This document shows, piece by piece, positions 25,893 to 34,080 of a stretch of DNA of 64,000 nucleotides. The DNA is taken from positions 124,001 through 188,000 of the forward strand of contig NZ_JAMXQV010000011.1 of assembly GCF_024703995.1 (NCBI RefSeq), in the 5' to 3' direction. A program made the position numbers and the translations under genes. The number at the start of each line of letters is the position of its first letter. Within the stretch, counting starts at the first letter, position 1. The notes under the pieces are model-generated. The model worked only from the letters and a program-made list of their open reading frames with translations, made no database searches and was not told where the DNA came from. The DNA is from Amycolatopsis iheyensis. Lineage in GTDB: Bacteria > Actinomycetota > Actinomycetes > Mycobacteriales > Pseudonocardiaceae.

Positions 25893-26459
25893 CTACGGTT
25901 CCGCCACCAGCCGCTTGGTCACCGGGAGCAGGTCCTGGGCCAGCACCTGGCGCAGGAAGACCGCGGCCACGCGGTGCTGCTTGTCGAGCACGATCGTCGA
26001 CGGGATGATGTTGCGCGGGTAGCCGCTGAGCTTGAGCAGCACGCGGCCGTCCGGGTCGTAGATCGACGGGTAGGTGAGCTGCCGGTCGCGCACGAAGTCC
26101 TGCGCCACCTGGCGGGCCGGGTCGCGGACGTCGATGCCGACGACCTGGACCTCCGGCGCCTGCTTGGCCAGCGACTCCAGCTCCGGGACCTCGGTGCGGC
26201 ACGGTCCGCACCACTGGCCCCACAGGTTCAGCACGATGACCTTGCCCGGGAAGTCCGCGAGCGACAGCTGCTTGCCCTCGGTCATCAGGTCTTCGCCGGC
26301 CAGCACCGGCGCGGTCTGGCGCTGGGCGCCGTCGTAGGTGATGTCGACCTTGCCGCCCGGGGAGACGAAGCTGAAGCTGCTCCCCTGCACCACCGCGTCC
26401 TTGCCGCTGCTGCAGCCGGCCAATGCCAGCAGCGCGAGCACGACGAGCAGCCGTTTCAT
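25893..26459 (-). CDS. ResA/TlpA-like thioredoxin lipoprotein
   Basis: A 188-residue membrane-anchored thioredoxin. The lipobox LALAGC (Cys16) follows a short hydrophobic leader and the active site is WCGPC (Cys84, Cys87). GYPRNIIPSTIVLD carries the cis-proline region. It is expected to reduce apocytochrome c cysteines using electrons from CcdA. The start ATG 26459 overlaps the histidine phosphatase stop by ATGA, linking it to the hemL operon upstream. Confidence 0.92.
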   Translation of the reverse strand: MKRLLVVLALLALAGCSSGKDAVVQGSSFSFVSPGGKVDITYDGAQRQTAPVLAGEDLMTEGKQLSLADFPGKVIVLNLWGQWCGPCRTEVPELESLAKQAPEVQVVGIDVRDPARQVAQDFVRDRQLTYPSIYDPDGRVLLKLSGYPRNIIPSTIVLDKQHRVAAVFLRQVLAQDLLPVTKRLVAEP

Positions 26460-27082
26460 GCGCCGGTCACCTTCGGGTCGGTGGTGCCGGCGGGCTCGCT
26501 GTAGACGATCTCGCGCAGCTCGTCGCCGTCGAAGACCAGCGAAGTCAGCGACGCCAGCGAGCACTGGCGGCGGCGCGGGTCGTGCCACAGCTTCCGGCCC
26601 TCGAGGAACCGCCGGAGCGTCCAGATCGGCAGCTGGTGCGACACGCACAGCGCCTCGTGCCCCTCCGCCGCTTCACGCGCCCGGTGGACCGCGCCGAGCA
26701 TCCGGTGGGCGATCTCGAGGTACGGCTCACCCCAGGACGGCTTGAACGGGTTGACCAGCTTCGGCCAGTGCTTCGGCTCGCGCAGCGCGCCGTCGCCGAC
26801 CGCGACGTGCAGGCCCTCGAACTGGTTGCCGGCCTCGATCAGGCCCTCGTCGGTGGCGATGTCGAGCCGGTGCGCCGCGGCGATCGGTCCGGCCGTCTCC
26901 TGCGCCCGCTGCAGGGGCGAAGCGACGACGTGCACGAGGTCGTGCCCGGCGACGGCTTCGGCGACCGTCAGCGCCTGGCGCTGCCCACGCTCGGAGAGCT
27001 TGTAGCCGGGCAGGCGGCCGTACAGGATCTTCTCGGGGTTGTGCACTTCGCCGTGCCGCAGCATGTGGACGACGGTGGTCAC
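26456..27082 (-). CDS. histidine phosphatase family protein (phosphoglycerate mutase-like)
   Basis: A 208-residue branch-1 histidine phosphatase. The catalytic motif is HMLRHGEVHNPEKILYGR (His10), with the second catalytic histidine in ALCVSHQLPIWTL. It is conserved between hemL and the thioredoxin in actinobacteria (Rv0525 in M. tuberculosis, from memory), so it may act on a phosphometabolite tied to heme or cytochrome synthesis rather than in glycolysis. A true gpmA is present at the far end of the window. It overlaps hemL by GTGA. Confidence 0.9.
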   Translation of the reverse strand: MTTVVHMLRHGEVHNPEKILYGRLPGYKLSERGQRQALTVAEAVAGHDLVHVVASPLQRAQETAGPIAAAHRLDIATDEGLIEAGNQFEGLHVAVGDGALREPKHWPKLVNPFKPSWGEPYLEIAHRMLGAVHRAREAAEGHEALCVSHQLPIWTLRRFLEGRKLWHDPRRRQCSLASLTSLVFDGDELREIVYSEPAGTTDPKVTGA

Positions 27083-28380
27083 TTCGTCGCCTCCGCCGCC
27101 GCGCGCGCCGCCGCGGGCAACGCCGCTTCGATCACCGAGAACGCTTCGTCGTCCATCGCCGCGTTGACGAACCAGGCTTCGTACGCACTCGGCGGGCCGT
27201 ACACGCCTGCGTCGAGCAACGCGTGGAAGAAGGCCGGGTAGCGCCACGTCTCGGACGCCTGCGCGCCCGGGTAGTCGCGCACCGGCTGCTCGCTGAAGAA
27301 CACGCTCACCAGGTTGCCCGCGTACTGGACGTTGTGCGCGACGCCGGCTTCGCTCAGCTCGCGCCGGAAGAGGTCGCCGAGGCGCTTCGCGTTGGCGTCC
27401 AGCGCCGCGTACACGGCGTGGTCGGCCGCGCGCAGCGTCGCGAGGCCCGCGGCCACCGCGACGGGGTTCCCGGACAGCGTCCCGGCCTGGTAGACCGGCC
27501 CGCCCGGGGCGAGCTTGGCCATCACGTCGGCGCGGCCGCCGAAGGCCGCCGCCGGCAGCCCGCCGGACATCACCTTGCCGAAGGTGTACAGGTCGCCGGC
27601 TACGCCTTCGAGGCCGAACCAGCCCGCGCGCGAGACGCGGAAGCCGGTCATCACCTCGTCCATGATCAGCAGCGCGCCGTGCTCGTGGGCGAGGTCGCGC
27701 AGGCCGGCGTTGAAGCCGTCGTCCGGGGCGATCGCGCCCATGTTGCCGGCCGCCGCCTCGGTGATCACCGCGGCGATCTCGCCCGGGTTGTCCGCAAAGG
27801 ACTTCCGGACCGCGTCGAGGTCGTTGTAGGGCAGCACCAGCGTGTCGGCGGCCTGGGCGCCGGTGACGCCCGGCGACGTCGGCAGCCCGAGCGTCGCGAC
27901 GCCGGAGCCGGCCTGGGCGAGCAGTGCGTCGACGTGACCGTGGTAACACCCGGCGAACTTCACGATCTTGGGCCGGCCGGTGAACCCGCGGGCCAGCCGG
28001 ATCGCGCTCATCGTGGCCTCGGTGCCCGAGTTGACCAGGCGCACCTGCTCGACCGGCTCGACCCGGTTGATGATCTCCTCGGCCAGCTCGACCTCACCGA
28101 TCGTCGGCGTGCCGAACGACAGCCCGGACGTCGCCGCCGCGCGCGCCGCCTCGACGACCGCCGGGTGGGCGTGCCCGAGGATCATCGGCCCCCACGAGGA
28201 CACGAGGTCGACGTAGCGGTTGCCGTCGGCGTCCCACAGGTGCGGGCCCTCGCCGCGGACCATGAACCGCGGCGTGCCGCCGACCGAGTTGAAGGCCCGG
28301 ACCGGCGAGTTCACCCCGCCCGGGACGGCCGCCTTCGCGCGTTCGAACCATGCCTTGGACTGCTCGGTTCCAGTGCTCAC
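27079..28380 (-). CDS. hemL: glutamate-1-semialdehyde 2,1-aminomutase HemL
   Basis: A 433-residue class-III aminotransferase-fold PLP enzyme that converts glutamate-1-semialdehyde to 5-aminolevulinate in the C5 heme pathway. The PLP lysine is in YTFGKVMSGGLPAAAFGG (near residue 268), LLIMDEVMTGFRVS holds the PLP-ring aspartate, and the N-terminal PGGVNSPVRAF block is typical. It starts at GTG 28380 and begins the hemL-phosphatase-resA run. It is divergent from tspO across about 60 bp. Confidence 0.96.
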   Translation of the reverse strand: MSTGTEQSKAWFERAKAAVPGGVNSPVRAFNSVGGTPRFMVRGEGPHLWDADGNRYVDLVSSWGPMILGHAHPAVVEAARAAATSGLSFGTPTIGEVELAEEIINRVEPVEQVRLVNSGTEATMSAIRLARGFTGRPKIVKFAGCYHGHVDALLAQAGSGVATLGLPTSPGVTGAQAADTLVLPYNDLDAVRKSFADNPGEIAAVITEAAAGNMGAIAPDDGFNAGLRDLAHEHGALLIMDEVMTGFRVSRAGWFGLEGVAGDLYTFGKVMSGGLPAAAFGGRADVMAKLAPGGPVYQAGTLSGNPVAVAAGLATLRAADHAVYAALDANAKRLGDLFRRELSEAGVAHNVQYAGNLVSVFFSEQPVRDYPGAQASETWRYPAFFHALLDAGVYGPPSAYEAWFVNAAMDDEAFSVIEAALPAAARAAAEATK

Positions 28381-28441
28381 CCGTCCAGTCTCGCAAACCC
28401 GCCTAAGATGGCCGGACGCCGCCCGGGGAGGGGAACAGCCG

Positions 28442-28918
28442 GTGACCGAACGTGCGTCACAGCGCAACCCGTGGCTGGTGCTGGCCGGGTTCCTCGGCGT
28501 CGTCGCCGTGGTGGCCGTGGTCGCCGCGCTGGCCGCGACCTCGGCGAAGGACGTCTACGCGCGCCTGGAGCAGCCGTCGTGGGCGGCGCCCGCGTCCTGG
28601 TTCGGTCCGGTGTGGACGGTCCTGTACGTGCTGATCGCGCTGGCCGGCTGGCTGTACTGGCGCACCGACGGCGAGACGCGGGGCTTCGCCGCGTACGGCG
28701 TCGGCCTGCTGGCCAACCTGCTGTGGACGCCGCTGTTCTTCGAGGGCGGCGCGGCGGGCGCGGCGCTGGTCGACATCCTCGTGCTCGACGTCGTCGTGCT
28801 CGTGACGATCGTGCTGTTCGGCCGCCGGTCGAGGGCCGCCGCCGCGCTGCTGGTCCCCTACCTCGCCTGGATCCTCTACGCAACGGCGCTCAACACCGCG
28901 ATCGTCGCGCTCAACTAG
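28442..28918 (+). CDS. tspO: TspO/MBR family tryptophan-rich sensory protein
   Basis: A 158-residue protein with five hydrophobic helices. The family signature QPSWAAPASWFGPVWTVLYV and later LLANLLWTPLFF are visible. TspO proteins bind porphyrins and other tetrapyrroles in the membrane. Its position opposite hemL suggests coupling to heme or porphyrin homeostasis. It starts at GTG 28442 after GGGGAGGGG. The final TAG shares the CTAG tetranucleotide with the stop of the convergent gene. Confidence 0.88.
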   Translation: MTERASQRNPWLVLAGFLGVVAVVAVVAALAATSAKDVYARLEQPSWAAPASWFGPVWTVLYVLIALAGWLYWRTDGETRGFAAYGVGLLANLLWTPLFFEGGAAGAALVDILVLDVVVLVTIVLFGRRSRAAAALLVPYLAWILYATALNTAIVALN

Positions 28919-29475
28919 CGCGCCGCCTGCTGGGTGATGGCCTGCGCGGCCACCGTCCCGTCGTCACCCGCCTGCCCCTGGACGACGACGGTCGAGCCCG
29001 GCTTGAGGTCCGAGAGCTTGCCCTGCTGCGTCACGCCGACCGTCGTCGAGTCCGATGTGGACACCTTGACGTCCTGCCCCTGCGCGGTCTTGACGTACAC
29101 GGTGGTGCCGTCGACGTGGTCGACCGTGCCGGTGGTGCCGCGGCCGCCGGCACCGCGGAAGCCGCCACCCTGCTGGCCGGTCCCGCTCTGCTGACCGCCT
29201 TGGGTGCCACCGGTGGGGCGGTTCGGGGTCGAGGAAGAGGACGACGAGCCGAACGCGGCGTGCGTCCAGGCGCCGCCGCCGAAGGCGATGGCGAGCACGA
29301 CTAGCCCGGCGAGCACCAGCGTCGTGCGGGAAAACGGCTTGGCCGCCCGCCGCATCTCGGCGTTGAGGTCACCCTCGACCGCCGGCCTGGCGACGATCTC
29401 CTCGGCGGAGCTTTCACGTGAAAGCTCCGCCCCCTGGTGGTCGCTTTCACGTGAAAGCGGCGGGTTGGTGGTCAT
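28915..29475 (-). CDS. membrane-anchored DUF5666-like protein of an ABC efflux operon
   Basis: A 186-residue protein with a cytoplasmic N-terminus, one transmembrane helix (about residues 51-72), a Ser/Gly/Gln-rich linker and a C-terminal beta domain (GTVDHVDGTTVYVKTAQGQDVKV to LKPGSTVVVQGQ) resembling DUF5666. Two perfect palindromes lie inside its N-terminal coding region and each specifies the peptide LSRES (residues 7-11 and about 18-22). This looks like repeat insertion tolerated in a disordered tail. It is the last gene of the efflux operon and could sense or tune the transporter; its function is unknown. Confidence 0.7.
   Translation of the reverse strand: MTTNPPLSRESDHQGAELSRESSAEEIVARPAVEGDLNAEMRRAAKPFSRTTLVLAGLVVLAIAFGGGAWTHAAFGSSSSSSTPNRPTGGTQGGQQSGTGQQGGGFRGAGGRGTTGTVDHVDGTTVYVKTAQGQDVKVSTSDSTTVGVTQQGKLSDLKPGSTVVVQGQAGDDGTVAAQAITQQAAR
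29405..29430. repeat. parS-like palindrome, copy 2 (26 bp, inside a CDS)
   Basis: A perfect 26-bp palindrome centred on TTTCACGTGAAA with GCGGAGC/GCTCCGC flanks. It lies in frame within the DUF5666-like gene and is translated as part of an LSRES peptide. Confidence 0.8.
29442..29459. repeat. parS-like palindrome, copy 3 (18 bp, inside a CDS)
   Basis: CGCTTTCACGTGAAAGCG is a perfect 18-bp palindrome 11 bp from copy 2, centre to centre about 33 bp, which keeps the host gene in frame. It is again translated as LSRES. Confidence 0.8.
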
Positions 29476-29487
29476 CTCGAAGGCTCC

Positions 29488-30690
29488 TTATTCGTGACGC
29501 AGGGCGTCGATGGGCCGCAGCTTGGCGGCCCGGTTCGCCGGGAAGCTGCCGAAGAACAGGCCGATCAGGGCGGACACCGCGAAGGCGAGCAGGATCGACG
29601 AGGGCACCACGACGGGCTTGATGCCGGAGATGGTGAACCGGCTGCCGATGATCCCGATCGCGACGCCGAGCAGCCCGCCGAACAGGCTGAGCATGGTCGC
29701 TTCGGCCAGGAACTGGCCGAGGATGGCCGAGCGTGGTGCGCCGATGGCCTTGCGGATGCCGATCTCGCGGATCCGCTCGGTGACCGTGACCAGCATGATG
29801 TTCGTGACCCCGATGCCGCCGACCAGCAGCGAGATCGCCGCGACCGCGGCCAGCAGCACGGTGAACGTCTCGGTCGCCGACGTCCGCGTCGCCAGCAGCT
29901 GCTCGGAGTTCTGGATCTGGTAGTCGGCGGTGCCGCCGAGCCGGATGCCGTGGCGGGCGTTGAGGATCGCGGTGATCTCGGACTGGGCCAGCGACACGGA
30001 GTCCGCGCTGGTGGCCTGGACCGCGATCTGACTGAGGCTGCCGTACCCGGCCAGGGAGTTCTGGACGGCCGAGATCGGCGCGATGGCGACGTCGTCGGCG
30101 TTCTGCAGCCCGGTGCTGCCCTTGGCCTGCAGCACCCCGATCACGGTGAACTGGATGCTGTTGAGCAGCACGTTCTTCCCGACCGGGTCGGCGGTGCCGA
30201 AGATCGACTCCGCCGTCGTCGGGCCGAGGACGACGACCTTGCGCGCGGCCGTGACGTCCTCACTGGTGAACAGCTGCCCCTGGGCGAGGTCGCGGTTGGT
30301 CGTCGTGAAGTACGCCGGTTCAGTGCCGGCGACGCTGGAGATGTCGTACGACGTCTGCCCGTAGGTCGCGGTCGCCGTCGTGTTCACCACCGGGGAGGCG
30401 GCTTTGACGTCGGGCGCGCCGACCGGGTCGACGAGCGCGTGCGCGTCCTGCACGGTCAGCGGCCGCGCCGACGCGCCCTGCCCGCCGCCGCGGGCCGGGG
30501 AGACGTTGACGACGTTGGTGCCGAGGCCCTGGATGCTGGCCGCGATGGCCGCGGACGCGCCGTTGCCGACCGCGACGAGCAGGATCACCGCGGCCACGCC
30601 GATGGTGATGCCGAGCGTGGTGAGCGCCGAGCGCAGCTTGTTCGCGGTGAGCCCGCGCACGGCGAAGCGCAGGATTTCGAGGAAGTTCAC
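29488..30690 (-). CDS. ABC transporter permease, MacB/FtsX type
   Basis: A 400-residue permease with one N-terminal helix (about residues 20-42, LRSALTTLGITIGVAAVILL), a large extracytoplasmic MacB-like periplasmic core domain, and three C-terminal helices containing the FtsX domain (LLVGGIGVTNIMLVTVTERIREIGIRKAIGA). Such mechanotransmission permeases drive export of substrates outside the inner leaflet. It overlaps the ATPase gene by four bases. The order adaptor, ATPase, permease, DUF5666-like is a tripartite-style exporter adapted to a Gram-positive envelope. Confidence 0.9.
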   Translation of the reverse strand: MNFLEILRFAVRGLTANKLRSALTTLGITIGVAAVILLVAVGNGASAAIAASIQGLGTNVVNVSPARGGGQGASARPLTVQDAHALVDPVGAPDVKAASPVVNTTATATYGQTSYDISSVAGTEPAYFTTTNRDLAQGQLFTSEDVTAARKVVVLGPTTAESIFGTADPVGKNVLLNSIQFTVIGVLQAKGSTGLQNADDVAIAPISAVQNSLAGYGSLSQIAVQATSADSVSLAQSEITAILNARHGIRLGGTADYQIQNSEQLLATRTSATETFTVLLAAVAAISLLVGGIGVTNIMLVTVTERIREIGIRKAIGAPRSAILGQFLAEATMLSLFGGLLGVAIGIIGSRFTISGIKPVVVPSSILLAFAVSALIGLFFGSFPANRAAKLRPIDALRHE

Positions 30691-31391
30691 GAGATCGCTC
30701 CGACCGCGCGCCGGGTCTCGTCGGAGACGATCAGCCCGTCGTCGACGCGCACGACGCGGTGCGCGTGCGCGGCGACCTCGTCCTCGTGCGTGATGACGAC
30801 GATCGTCCGGCCGAGGGAGTTGAGCCGGTCGAAGACGCCGAGGACGTCGGCGGTGCTGCGGCGGTCGAGGTTGCCGGTCGGCTCGTCGGCCAGCAGCATC
30901 GCCGGGCCGGTGACCAGCGCCCGCGCCACCGCGACGCGCTGGACCTGCCCGCCGGACAGCTCGCTGGGCAGGTGCTTGGCCCGGTCGGACAGGCCGACCA
31001 TCTCGAGCGCGGCGAGCGCGCGGCGCCGGCGTTCCGCCCGGCGGAGTCCACTGTAGACGAGCGGTAGCTCCACATTGGACAACGCCGAGGTCCGCGGCAC
31101 GAGGTTGAACGACTGGAAGATGAACCCGATCTTCCGGTTGCGCAGCAACGCCAGCTGCCGCTCATTGAGCTTGCCGACGCCGAAGCCGTCGAGCAGGTAC
31201 TGGCCGGACGTCGGGACGTCGAGGCAGCCCAGCATGTTCAGCAGGGTCGACTTGCCCGAGCCGGACGCGCCCATGATGGCGACGTACTCGCCGGGCCACA
31301 CCGCGAGGTCGACGCCGCGCAGCGCGTGCACCGCCGTCTCCCCCGCGCCGTAGGTCTTGCGCAGTCCGGAGACCGCGATCACGGGGTTCAT
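30687..31391 (-). CDS. ABC transporter ATP-binding protein, MacB/LolD type
   Basis: A 234-residue ATPase with Walker A GASGSGKSTLLN, Q-loop FIFQSFNLVP, signature LSGGQVQRVAVARAL, Walker B MLLADEPTGNLD and the H-loop VITHEDE. This set is typical of the LolD/MacB/FtsE group that pairs with FtsX-type permeases. ATGA overlap with the adaptor gene upstream and four-base overlap with the permease downstream show tight translational coupling. Confidence 0.94.
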   Translation of the reverse strand: MNPVIAVSGLRKTYGAGETAVHALRGVDLAVWPGEYVAIMGASGSGKSTLLNMLGCLDVPTSGQYLLDGFGVGKLNERQLALLRNRKIGFIFQSFNLVPRTSALSNVELPLVYSGLRRAERRRRALAALEMVGLSDRAKHLPSELSGGQVQRVAVARALVTGPAMLLADEPTGNLDRRSTADVLGVFDRLNSLGRTIVVITHEDEVAAHAHRVVRVDDGLIVSDETRRAVGAIS

Positions 31392-32677
31392 CCGCGCCCG
31401 CCGAAGCCGCCGCCGGCGCCCGTGCCGGTGCCGCGCTGGCCGCCGCCGGGGAACCCGCCGGTCCCGCCGCCGGGGAACCCGCCGGTGCCGCCGGTGCCGG
31501 TGCGCCCGTTCCCGCCGGTGGTCCCGGTGGCGGCCGTCGCGGTGAGCACGACGTTCTCGCCCTCGGTCAGCCCGGAAGTGATCTGCACGGTCGACTCGCC
31601 GCGGATGCCGACCTGCACCTGGCGCGTGACGTTCTGGCCGTTCTCCTGCACGGTGACGACGTTGGTGTTGCCGGCGGTGGTCACGGCGGCGGCCGGCACG
31701 CTCAGCGCGTTCTGCGCCTCCGCCACGGTGATGACGACGCTGGCCGACTGGCCGGGCCGCAGCCCGTCCGGCGGGTCGGTGAGCGCCAGCTGCGCGCCGT
31801 AGGAGACGACGCTGCCGCTGGTGGTCGGGGTCAGGTTGATGCTCGAGACGGTGGCCTGGACCGGCTTGTCCGGCAGCGCGTTGAGCGTCACGGTGGCTTT
31901 CTGGCCGGTCTTGACCTTGCTGACGTCGATCTCGGCGACCGAGGTGTTCACGACCAGGCCGGTCATGTTCGTGATGGTGATGAAGCCGCCGGAACTGCTG
32001 CTGGTGGCCGTCGAGGCGCTGTTCGAGGAGGAGCCCTGACCGCCCTGGCTCTGGCCGCTGCCGCTGCTCGTCGAGGAGCTGCTGCTCGCCGAGCCGCTGG
32101 AGGACTGCTGCCCGACGGCGCCGTTGACCGCGGTGACCGTGCCCGCGCCGGGCGCGTACAGCGTCGTGTTGTCGAGGGATTCCTGCGCGGTCTGGACGTC
32201 GAGCTGCGCCTGGTCGAGCTTGGCCTGCGCCGAGGTGACGCTGTTGGCCGCCTGTGTGCTGTTCTGGCTGTTCTGCCCCGTGGCGGGGGTGTCCTCGGCG
32301 GTTTCGGCGCTGTCGAGGCTGTCCTGCGCGACGGCGAGGTTGGCCTTGGCGACCTGCAGCTGCTTCGCCGCCTGAGTGCTGTCGACGGTGGCGAGCTTCT
32401 GGCCGGCGCTCACGACGTCGCCGACCTTGACGTCGATCGAGGTGACCTTCCCGGCCGTCGCGAAGTTCGCCGCGCCGGTGTAGCTGCTGGCGAGGGTGCC
32501 TGCGGCGGAGATGGTCTCGGTGACCGTCGCGCGGCGCACCTGGGTGCTGCGCGTCTGCGCCTGCGCTGTGTTCGGTGTGGGGCTGAATGCCTGGTATATC
32601 CCGAATCCCGCGCCGGCCAGCAGCACGATCAGAGCACCGTTGATCACCCATGCCTTCGAGGCACGCACCCGCGTCAT
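31388..32677 (-). CDS. HlyD/RND-type efflux adaptor protein
   Basis: A 429-residue membrane-fusion protein. It has an N-terminal anchor (about residues 10-30), a lipoyl half (VTETISAAGTLASS), a short helical hairpin (TQAAKQLQVAKANLAVAQDSL to LDQAQLDVQTAQESL), the second lipoyl half, beta-barrel (VVNTSVAEIDVSKVKTGQKA) and membrane-proximal domains. A Ser/Gly-rich insert (about residues 200-240) and a Gly-rich C-terminus (TGGFPGGG repeated) are low-complexity additions. It begins the efflux operon. Substrate is unknown; closeness to hemL and tspO makes a tetrapyrrole worth considering. Confidence 0.88.
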   Translation of the reverse strand: MTRVRASKAWVINGALIVLLAGAGFGIYQAFSPTPNTAQAQTRSTQVRRATVTETISAAGTLASSYTGAANFATAGKVTSIDVKVGDVVSAGQKLATVDSTQAAKQLQVAKANLAVAQDSLDSAETAEDTPATGQNSQNSTQAANSVTSAQAKLDQAQLDVQTAQESLDNTTLYAPGAGTVTAVNGAVGQQSSSGSASSSSSTSSGSGQSQGGQGSSSNSASTATSSSSGGFITITNMTGLVVNTSVAEIDVSKVKTGQKATVTLNALPDKPVQATVSSINLTPTTSGSVVSYGAQLALTDPPDGLRPGQSASVVITVAEAQNALSVPAAAVTTAGNTNVVTVQENGQNVTRQVQVGIRGESTVQITSGLTEGENVVLTATAATGTTGGNGRTGTGGTGGFPGGGTGGFPGGGQRGTGTGAGGGFGGRG

Positions 32678-32739
32678 GCGGCAACTCTGTGACTGCCGCT
32701 TAGCAATTGACTGTTGGTTGCCTGTGCGGGAGCTGTGTA

Positions 32740-33078
32740 TCAGGCCTTGGGTGCACGGTGCCGCGCACGCAGCGCGAGCGACAGCTGACGGACCGCGTCG
32801 ACCAGCAGCAACGCGACGACGACGCCGAGCCCGATGGCCCCGGCGAGCATCCCCCCGAAGTACCGGTGCGACTCGAGCGCGGCACCGTCGTCGGTGTGCG
32901 TGACGACGGTGGCGCGGCCACCGTGCCAGAGGGCGTAGACGGCCCACGCACCGGCAACGGCGAGGAGGACTTCGACGACGGCGACCAGCGTCCGCCACGG
33001 CTTGTGCAGCCGAGCTCGCGGGCCGGCTTCTTCCGGCGGCCAGAGCTCGGCACCGGTGGGCTGCGGAAGGTCGATCAC
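32740..33078 (-). CDS. small two-helix membrane protein, unknown
   Basis: A 112-residue protein with two hydrophobic helices (about residues 28-50 and 73-95) and a basic tail. It begins MIDLPQPTGAELWPPEEAG. No family is recognised. It sits 13 bp downstream of the DUF3093 gene on the same strand, so it is probably the last gene of the hemB-linked run. Confidence 0.62.
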   Translation of the reverse strand: MIDLPQPTGAELWPPEEAGPRARLHKPWRTLVAVVEVLLAVAGAWAVYALWHGGRATVVTHTDDGAALESHRYFGGMLAGAIGLGVVVALLLVDAVRQLSLALRARHRAPKA

Positions 33079-33091
33079 GACGCCGATTTTC

Positions 33092-33538
33092 TCATGCTTC
33101 CCGCGGCGTCGCCCGAACGAGCCGGTCCAGCGCGTCCTGCAGTGCCTCGACGTCCTTCGCCCACGCCAGCACCACCGTGCCGTCCGTCAGCTCCACCGGC
33201 AGCGAGTCGTACTTGCGCGGCACCGCCCAGCCACCGCCGAGCACCCGCGCGCCCACCGGCGCGCCGACGTCGGTCACCGACGCCAGCTCCTCCGCCGGGA
33301 CCTTCTCCCGGCCCTGGCGCAGCTGCCGCGTCGTCACCTCCAGGGACAGGAACCGGCGGCGCGCGTACACCCACGGCACCGTGATCGCGCACAGCCCGGC
33401 ACCCACCAGCAGCCAGCCCACCACGTGCACCGGGCCGCCCGTGGCCAGCTCCGCCAGCGCGCCGACCAGCGCGAAGACCGGGCCCCACACGATGGCGGCC
33501 CAGCTCACGCCCGATTCGGCGTAGAGCCGGTCGCTCAC
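33092..33538 (-). CDS. DUF3093 family membrane protein
   Basis: A 148-residue protein starting at GTG 33538 (MSDRLYAESGVSWAAIVWGP). It has two N-terminal helices, then a PH-like domain (FLSLEVTTRQLRQGREKVPAEELASV) and the C-terminal tract PVELTDGTVVLAWAKDVEAL, which resembles DUF3093 proteins. The function is unknown. It overlaps the upstream membrane gene by four bases. Confidence 0.7.
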   Translation of the reverse strand: MSDRLYAESGVSWAAIVWGPVFALVGALAELATGGPVHVVGWLLVGAGLCAITVPWVYARRRFLSLEVTTRQLRQGREKVPAEELASVTDVGAPVGARVLGGGWAVPRKYDSLPVELTDGTVVLAWAKDVEALQDALDRLVRATPREA

Positions 33539-34062
33539 GGCTTCTTGCCGACCTTCGGGAAGTACTGGGGCGCCGTGTACAGCAGCCCGATCGCGATGAT
33601 GAACACCAGCAGCGACACCGCGGTCAGGAAGTGCAGGATCGGCGCGATCACGAAGATCAGCAGCACCATCACCACCGGCAGGACGGTGAGCACCGTCCGG
33701 GCCGAGCGCGTCCCTTCGCGGGCCTTGTACGCGAACAGCATGAACAGCAGCGCGAACACGATGGCCCCGAAGAGCATGAACCACAGCCGCGACGTGATGC
33801 TGTCCGCGATGATCTGCGGCGTGTACTGCGGGTCCTTCGTCTGCTCGACGATCCGCGCGATGATCGACGCCTTGCCGCTGAGCATCAGGACGTAGCTGAG
33901 GATCAGCAGGACGCCGCCGGCGAGCCACAGCCAGAACGACCACCGCACGAGCCCCGGCGGGTCCACCTTCGGCGCCTGCTCGCCCGGCAGCACCGGATCC
34001 GGTGCGCCGCCGCGCTTGCGCCGTTCGTCGTCGGTGAGGTTTTCGGTGTCCTTGTCCGCCAC
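33535..34062 (-). CDS. four-helix membrane protein downstream of hemB
   Basis: A 175-residue protein with a charged hydrophilic N-terminus (MADKDTENLTDDERRKRGG) and four predicted helices. It follows hemB by 18 bp, matching the position of the small membrane protein after hemB in mycobacteria (Rv0513, from memory). The function is unknown; a role beside porphobilinogen synthase is only suggested by conserved proximity. Confidence 0.7.
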   Translation of the reverse strand: MADKDTENLTDDERRKRGGAPDPVLPGEQAPKVDPPGLVRWSFWLWLAGGVLLILSYVLMLSGKASIIARIVEQTKDPQYTPQIIADSITSRLWFMLFGAIVFALLFMLFAYKAREGTRSARTVLTVLPVVMVLLIFVIAPILHFLTAVSLLVFIIAIGLLYTAPQYFPKVGKKP

Positions 34063-34080
34063 GCGGGTGACTCTAACCGG

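Noticed and set aside
27223..29304. A 693-residue plus-strand open frame opposite hemL and the efflux gene
   Set aside because: Its composition is arginine/glycine-rich without domains; it is a high-GC antisense shadow, and tspO occupies part of it in the correct frame.
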